A DNA stretch of 16,135 nt from Prevotellaceae bacterium UBA6974 (lineage in GTDB: Bacteria; Bacteroidota; Bacteroidia; Bacteroidales; Bacteroidaceae): the NCBI GenBank assembly GCA_002450165.1, contig DJYQ01000042.1:1-16135 (forward strand), read 5' to 3'. The translations under genes were made by a program, and so were the position numbers. The notes below the pieces were generated by a model. That model made no database searches, had not been told where the DNA came from, and saw only the letters and a program-made list of their open reading frames with translations. Positions within the stretch are counted from its first letter, which is position 1. Each line of letters begins with the position of its first letter. Positions 12,756 through 16,135 of the stretch are shown here, piece by piece.

Positions 12756-15281
12756 TCACTCCAACCCCAACTGAAATTTGATCTTTGTCAATTGCATCAA
12801 GGTCTGTCGCAACTTCTCCTCCTCTGTTACGATATTCCGTTCTACATCTGTAATCTTGGCATCCAGCTGGTCAGCAGTCAGCGTGCCGGTATCAATCTGC
12901 AAGCCTACGATTTCGGCCTGAAGAGCCTTGACCGTCTGTTTCTCAAGCAGAGTGTCCATCATGTTCTGCCGTATGCGCTTGCGCTTCTCCGTCCAATCAA
13001 CGTCCTGTGTCAGTACATCGCTCAACTCCTGATACTGTACGGGCGGATGATTTGCATTGTACGCATGTATCCACAAATCTACGCGTGACTGCTGGCTGCA
13101 CGCCTGCTCATCCAGACGCTTGCCCGTCTGAAGCAACCCCGAAAGAGTACCTTCCTGCAAGTTGCGTCTGGCAACCAGTTCTTTCATGGTATTCCGCATA
13201 CTCTCCATACGATGCCTGGCTTCTTGCATGCGCACCATGCTGTTCTCTAATACAGCAGCGGTATCCCTTTCACTCAGCACCGACTCCCGATGACCGCTTA
13301 TGCGCTTCGTCTCGTCAGCAATGCGGACACTCTCCTCGCGAAGCATATCCTGAGTCGTAGCCACCTTGATCATCAGTTCCTTCATCATTGACCGTTGGAC
13401 ACGTAGTCCCTCGACAACCAGTCTCTCGTCAGTCAGTTTTCTGTTGACCTCCTGCCACTCGTCACGCATCAGACGCAGTGTACTGCGTAGCTTTGTGGGG
13501 CTTTCCTGCCATTTGCGATACCATTCAGGCACCGTGATGACCGTCATCAGATGGTTGTACAGCTGGTGGTATTGCTCATCAACTGTCTTGATAATGGTAT
13601 TCAGGTATTCAACACGCGCCGTTAATATCTGGCACACTGCATTGATATCCGCCATCTGTACGGTCAGTTCGTCCTTCTGCTCTTCCAGATTCTCCACCTG
13701 TTCGCTCAGTACATCAATCTGGTTGCTGTGATAGTTGAACTCCTTCAGATCGGCAACAGCTGTCTGCAGGTCACGCTGAGAGTTGTCCAGCAACTGGCGT
13801 ATCGTAGCCATGCGAGCCTCGGCATCCGTGCTTGGCAAGCATTCTGCGAACGTCGTGTCCAGCGTAGAGAATACGTTCCACTCCTTGACGTCCTCGCTTT
13901 GACGCAACCGCACTATTTCCAGATTCTGCTGTTCTGTCACCAGCTGTCCCATAGACTTCGTCAGCTTGTCGTGCAGCTGGCTCAGCTGATTCTTCAGTCC
14001 GCTCAGCTCCAGCAACATGGTTTCGTACTCGCTGCGCATATCACTTATCAGCTTGCTCTGTTCCAGCATGGTGTCGCTGTGGAAGGGATGGTGGGTCGAG
14101 CCGCAAACCGAACACGCCGTGCCCTCGTTCAGGTCAGAGCGCAACTGAACCACGTTCTGGCTCTTGCTGATAGTCAAACTGTACTCGCGGTCTTTGACCT
14201 GGCGGCGCAAATCACCGACCTTTTGGGTCAGTTCCTGCTCGTTGCGCAGGTCATATTCTATCTGCTGGCTCATGCTGTTTATCAGAAGTGTCTTCTCCTC
14301 GATTGTAGCATAACCCGTTGCGATACGCCGCCACAGACTCTGTGCAGACAGTAGCATCTGGATACGGCTCTTCAGCTCCAGAACCCTCTCCTGTACATCA
14401 AAGCTCAGCATGCCGCGGATGTTTGTACGGTGTACGCCAATCTCATCCTGCAGGCTCTGTATTTTCTGATTGACGTCTGTCAGGCGGTTGCTGACGCTTG
14501 CCAATATGTCTTTCTGTACTGTCAGCTCATCCGTCAGTTTCTGGCGTTCGTCCACGTTACTCCTGCTCTCCTGCTCCTTGCGTTCCATCTCGTTCAGCAA
14601 CTCCAGCACCTGGTCCGTATGCTCCAGCATGTTTTCGTGATTTTCCATCCCGCGACGGCGTTCCTGCAAGTGCTCCAGGCGGTCTTCCTCCACCCTGGCA
14701 CTTTGTACAATGCTCTCGTTACGCCTTATCAACTCCCCCATGTGCAGATCATTGGCGTTTATCGCCTCCTGCATGTGCCTGGCTATCTCTCCCAGCTCAG
14801 ATATCCTGCCATCAAGGGCGCATACCTCCAGCAACGTACGGCATGTATCTGCAAAGACGCCATCGGTCTCGTTCATCACATCCTCACACTCCTTCAGGGA
14901 TATACGTTTCTCGTCAATCTGTACGTCAGTGTCATGCAGTTTCTGCTCCAGTTCGTTCCCCTGACGCCGGTTTCTCGCAGCTTCGTCATTCAGCATCTGC
15001 ATGCGCAGGAACGGAACCATGATGCTCTCGAACGTTTCAAACCGTTCCAACTCGTTCGCCTCGCGACTCATGGTCGAGAATTCCTTGTTCAGCTTATACA
15101 GATGATCGGAATGTTCCTGCAATGCCGAAAACAGGTCGTGGTAGCGTGACAGGTTATTACGCTGCGCATTCAGGCGTTTCAGCGTATCCTCGATATTTCG
15201 CAGTCTTGACTCCGTCAGTTTCATCGTCTCACGCATACGCTGCTGCTGTGCACTGGCAAGTTCGGTATTATCAGTTGTCAT
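12756..15281 (-). CDS. Zinc-hook coiled-coil protein resembling the SbcC middle region, without ATPase heads
   Basis: I start it at the ATG at 15281 (MTTDNTELAS), giving 841 residues. A GTG at 15302 would overlap the -7 promoter box, so it cannot lie in that transcript. Nearly the whole protein is long heptad-like coiled coil, rich in E, L, Q, R. Near the middle (about residues 380-400) is LRSDLNEGTACSVCGSTHHP, matching the SbcC/Rad50 zinc hook CxVCGSxxHP, flanked by arms of about 390 and 450 residues. A late segment (LWIHAYNANHPPVQYQELSD) also resembles SbcC just before its C-terminal head. No Walker A, Q-loop, signature or Walker B is present: hisS diverges upstream and a stop precedes the AraC gene, so both heads are missing. 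It may be a structural partner in DNA repair or chromosome organisation; function unknown. Confidence 0.75.
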   Translation of the reverse strand: MTTDNTELASAQQQRMRETMKLTESRLRNIEDTLKRLNAQRNNLSRYHDLFSALQEHSDHLYKLNKEFSTMSREANELERFETFESIMVPFLRMQMLNDEAARNRRQGNELEQKLHDTDVQIDEKRISLKECEDVMNETDGVFADTCRTLLEVCALDGRISELGEIARHMQEAINANDLHMGELIRRNESIVQSARVEEDRLEHLQERRRGMENHENMLEHTDQVLELLNEMERKEQESRSNVDERQKLTDELTVQKDILASVSNRLTDVNQKIQSLQDEIGVHRTNIRGMLSFDVQERVLELKSRIQMLLSAQSLWRRIATGYATIEEKTLLINSMSQQIEYDLRNEQELTQKVGDLRRQVKDREYSLTISKSQNVVQLRSDLNEGTACSVCGSTHHPFHSDTMLEQSKLISDMRSEYETMLLELSGLKNQLSQLHDKLTKSMGQLVTEQQNLEIVRLRQSEDVKEWNVFSTLDTTFAECLPSTDAEARMATIRQLLDNSQRDLQTAVADLKEFNYHSNQIDVLSEQVENLEEQKDELTVQMADINAVCQILTARVEYLNTIIKTVDEQYHQLYNHLMTVITVPEWYRKWQESPTKLRSTLRLMRDEWQEVNRKLTDERLVVEGLRVQRSMMKELMIKVATTQDMLREESVRIADETKRISGHRESVLSERDTAAVLENSMVRMQEARHRMESMRNTMKELVARRNLQEGTLSGLLQTGKRLDEQACSQQSRVDLWIHAYNANHPPVQYQELSDVLTQDVDWTEKRKRIRQNMMDTLLEKQTVKALQAEIVGLQIDTGTLTADQLDAKITDVERNIVTEEEKLRQTLMQLTKIKFQLGLE

Positions 15282-15301
15282 CTTATGTATTATCTTTTGC
15301 A

Positions 15302-15309
15302 CAAAGATA
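15302..15309 (-). promoter_or_regulatory. -7 promoter box of the zinc-hook gene
   Basis: Minus strand TATCTTTG is a perfect TAnnTTTG. Transcription would start near 15296, 15 nt before the chosen ATG at 15281. No clear -33 element is seen. The position excludes the upstream GTG start. Confidence 0.65.
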
Positions 15310-15352
15310 CAAAATTTTTACATAAGACACTGCATCATTCAAATACTTTTCA

Positions 15353-15360
15353 TACCTTTG
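15353..15360 (+). promoter_or_regulatory. -7 promoter box of hisS
   Basis: TACCTTTG is a perfect TAnnTTTG, 31 nt before the hisS ATG. No convincing -33 match lies 19-20 nt upstream. Together with the box at 15302 it makes a divergent promoter pair in an AT-rich gap of 110 bp. Confidence 0.65.
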
Positions 15361-15391
15361 CACGAAAATAAACAAGATATTTTTCGCACAG

Positions 15392-16135
15392 ATGAAACCA
15401 GGAATACCCAAGGGAACCCGTGATTTCGGTGCAGCCGAGATGGCACGCCGTAATTATATTTTCGACACAATCCGTAGCGTTTACTCGTTGTACGGCTTCA
15501 CTCAAATCGAGACTCCGGCAATGGAAAACCTCTCGACATTGATGGGCAAATACGGCGAGGAAGGCGACAAACTTCTGTTCAAGATTCTTAACAGCGGTGA
15601 CTTCCGCAGCGACATCACCGCCAGTGACTGGACAGACAAGACCCTGGGACAGCTTACCAGTGCCCTCAGCGAAAAAGGTCTGCGCTACGACCTGACAGTT
15701 CCCTTCGCACGCTACGTCGTACAGCACCGCGAGGAGCTGCAGTTCCCCTTCCGCCGCTATCAGATACAACCCGTGTGGCGGGCCGACCGACCACAGAAGG
15801 GCCGTTACCGCGAGTTCTACCAGTGCGATGCCGATGTCGTAGGCAGTGACTCGCTGCTGAACGAAGTCGAGCTCATGCAGATAATCGATACCGTTTTCAG
15901 CAAGTTCGGCATCCGCGTCTGCATCAAGATCAACAACCGCAAGATACTGGCAGGCATTGCAGAAATGATAGGGCAGGCTGACAAGATTACCGATATCACA
16001 GTTGCTATTGACAAGTTGGACAAGATAGGGCTGGACAATGTCAATGCCGAGCTTATAGCCGCCGGCATCAGCCCCGACAATGTACAGAAACTGCAGCCCA
16101 TAATACAACTTACAGGCAGTAATGAACAGAAAATT
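15392..16135 (+). CDS. hisS: Histidyl-tRNA synthetase (3' partial)
   Basis: It charges tRNA-His with histidine, using ATP, in the cytosol. The frame runs from the ATG at 15392 to the window edge without a stop, giving 248 residues of an enzyme usually about 450 long. Visible marks are PKGTRDF (6-12), the start of the class II catalytic core, GEEGDKLLFK, YDLTVPFARYV, and class II motif 2 in the RYQIQPVWRADRPQKGRYRE stretch followed by FYQCDADVVG. After that comes IDTVFSKFGIRVCIKINNRK. Class II motif 3 and the anticodon-binding domain lie beyond the edge. It diverges from the zinc-hook gene. The sequence is very close to remembered Bacteroides HisS. Confidence 0.97.
   Translation, partial: MKPGIPKGTRDFGAAEMARRNYIFDTIRSVYSLYGFTQIETPAMENLSTLMGKYGEEGDKLLFKILNSGDFRSDITASDWTDKTLGQLTSALSEKGLRYDLTVPFARYVVQHREELQFPFRRYQIQPVWRADRPQKGRYREFYQCDADVVGSDSLLNEVELMQIIDTVFSKFGIRVCIKINNRKILAGIAEMIGQADKITDITVAIDKLDKIGLDNVNAELIAAGISPDNVQKLQPIIQLTGSNEQKI

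Noticed and set aside
13728..15149. Long plus-strand frames opposite the coiled-coil gene
   Set aside because: Shadows of a repetitive, E/L/Q-rich coding strand; no domains visible.
15282..15302. GTG start seven codons upstream for the zinc-hook gene
   Set aside because: The codon overlaps the -7 promoter box and so would not be in the mRNA made from it.
15350..16108. 252-codon minus-strand open frame
   Set aside because: Antisense to hisS, whose frame runs unbroken to the window edge and shows class II synthetase motifs.

Overview
The window looks like a chromosomal segment from a Bacteroidales bacterium, probably Prevotella or a close relative from gut or rumen. Evidence: near-perfect Bacteroidota -7 boxes (TAnnTTTG) before several genes, almost no Shine-Dalgarno sequences, surface proteins with Listeria-Bacteroides repeats, BspA-type leucine-rich repeats and dockerin-like C-termini, and purA, M49 dipeptidyl peptidase III and hisS proteins closest to Bacteroides/Prevotella forms. 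Taxonomy is inferred from remembered families, not searched.

Left part (1-8.4 kb) is an accessory region, visibly more AT-rich. It holds the 3' part of a large repeat-rich surface protein gene (1-2175), an AAA ATPase of the DUF4143 type on the minus strand (2664-3929), long non-coding stretches full of palindromes and short tandem repeats, a displaced 74-bp fragment of the purA 3' end (5043-5116), remains of two TPR/HTH-type regulator genes (5117-6219), an intact Abi-family HEPN gene (6398-7315) with a candidate small structured RNA just downstream, and the 3' remnant of a BspA-like surface protein gene (to 8103).

Three copies of a composite intergenic module punctuate this part (2375-2629, 4812-5035, 8304-8467). 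Each begins with GGTAGAAAAA, has a variable interior (11-bp tandem repeats or nested palindromes) and ends in CCTACRCCTTTCCTA. Each sits between a plus-strand gene end or remnant and a minus-strand 3' end. They delimit two cargo segments, one with the ATPase and one with the regulator remnants and the Abi gene. The 3' ends of the two otherwise different surface genes, with their 3' flanks and terminator, are near-identical over 281 bp, and the purA 3' end is duplicated. This is a repeat-bounded insertion or recombination hotspot next to purA.

Right part (8.4-16.1 kb) is ordinary and more GC-rich. On the minus strand, read right to left, are a zinc-hook coiled-coil protein resembling SbcC without its ATPase heads, a short AraC-type regulator, dipeptidyl peptidase III, a DNA alkylation repair-like protein, and purA. 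The middle three genes overlap by 1 and 17 nt, which suggests translational coupling. hisS diverges from the zinc-hook gene at 15392 and runs off the right edge.
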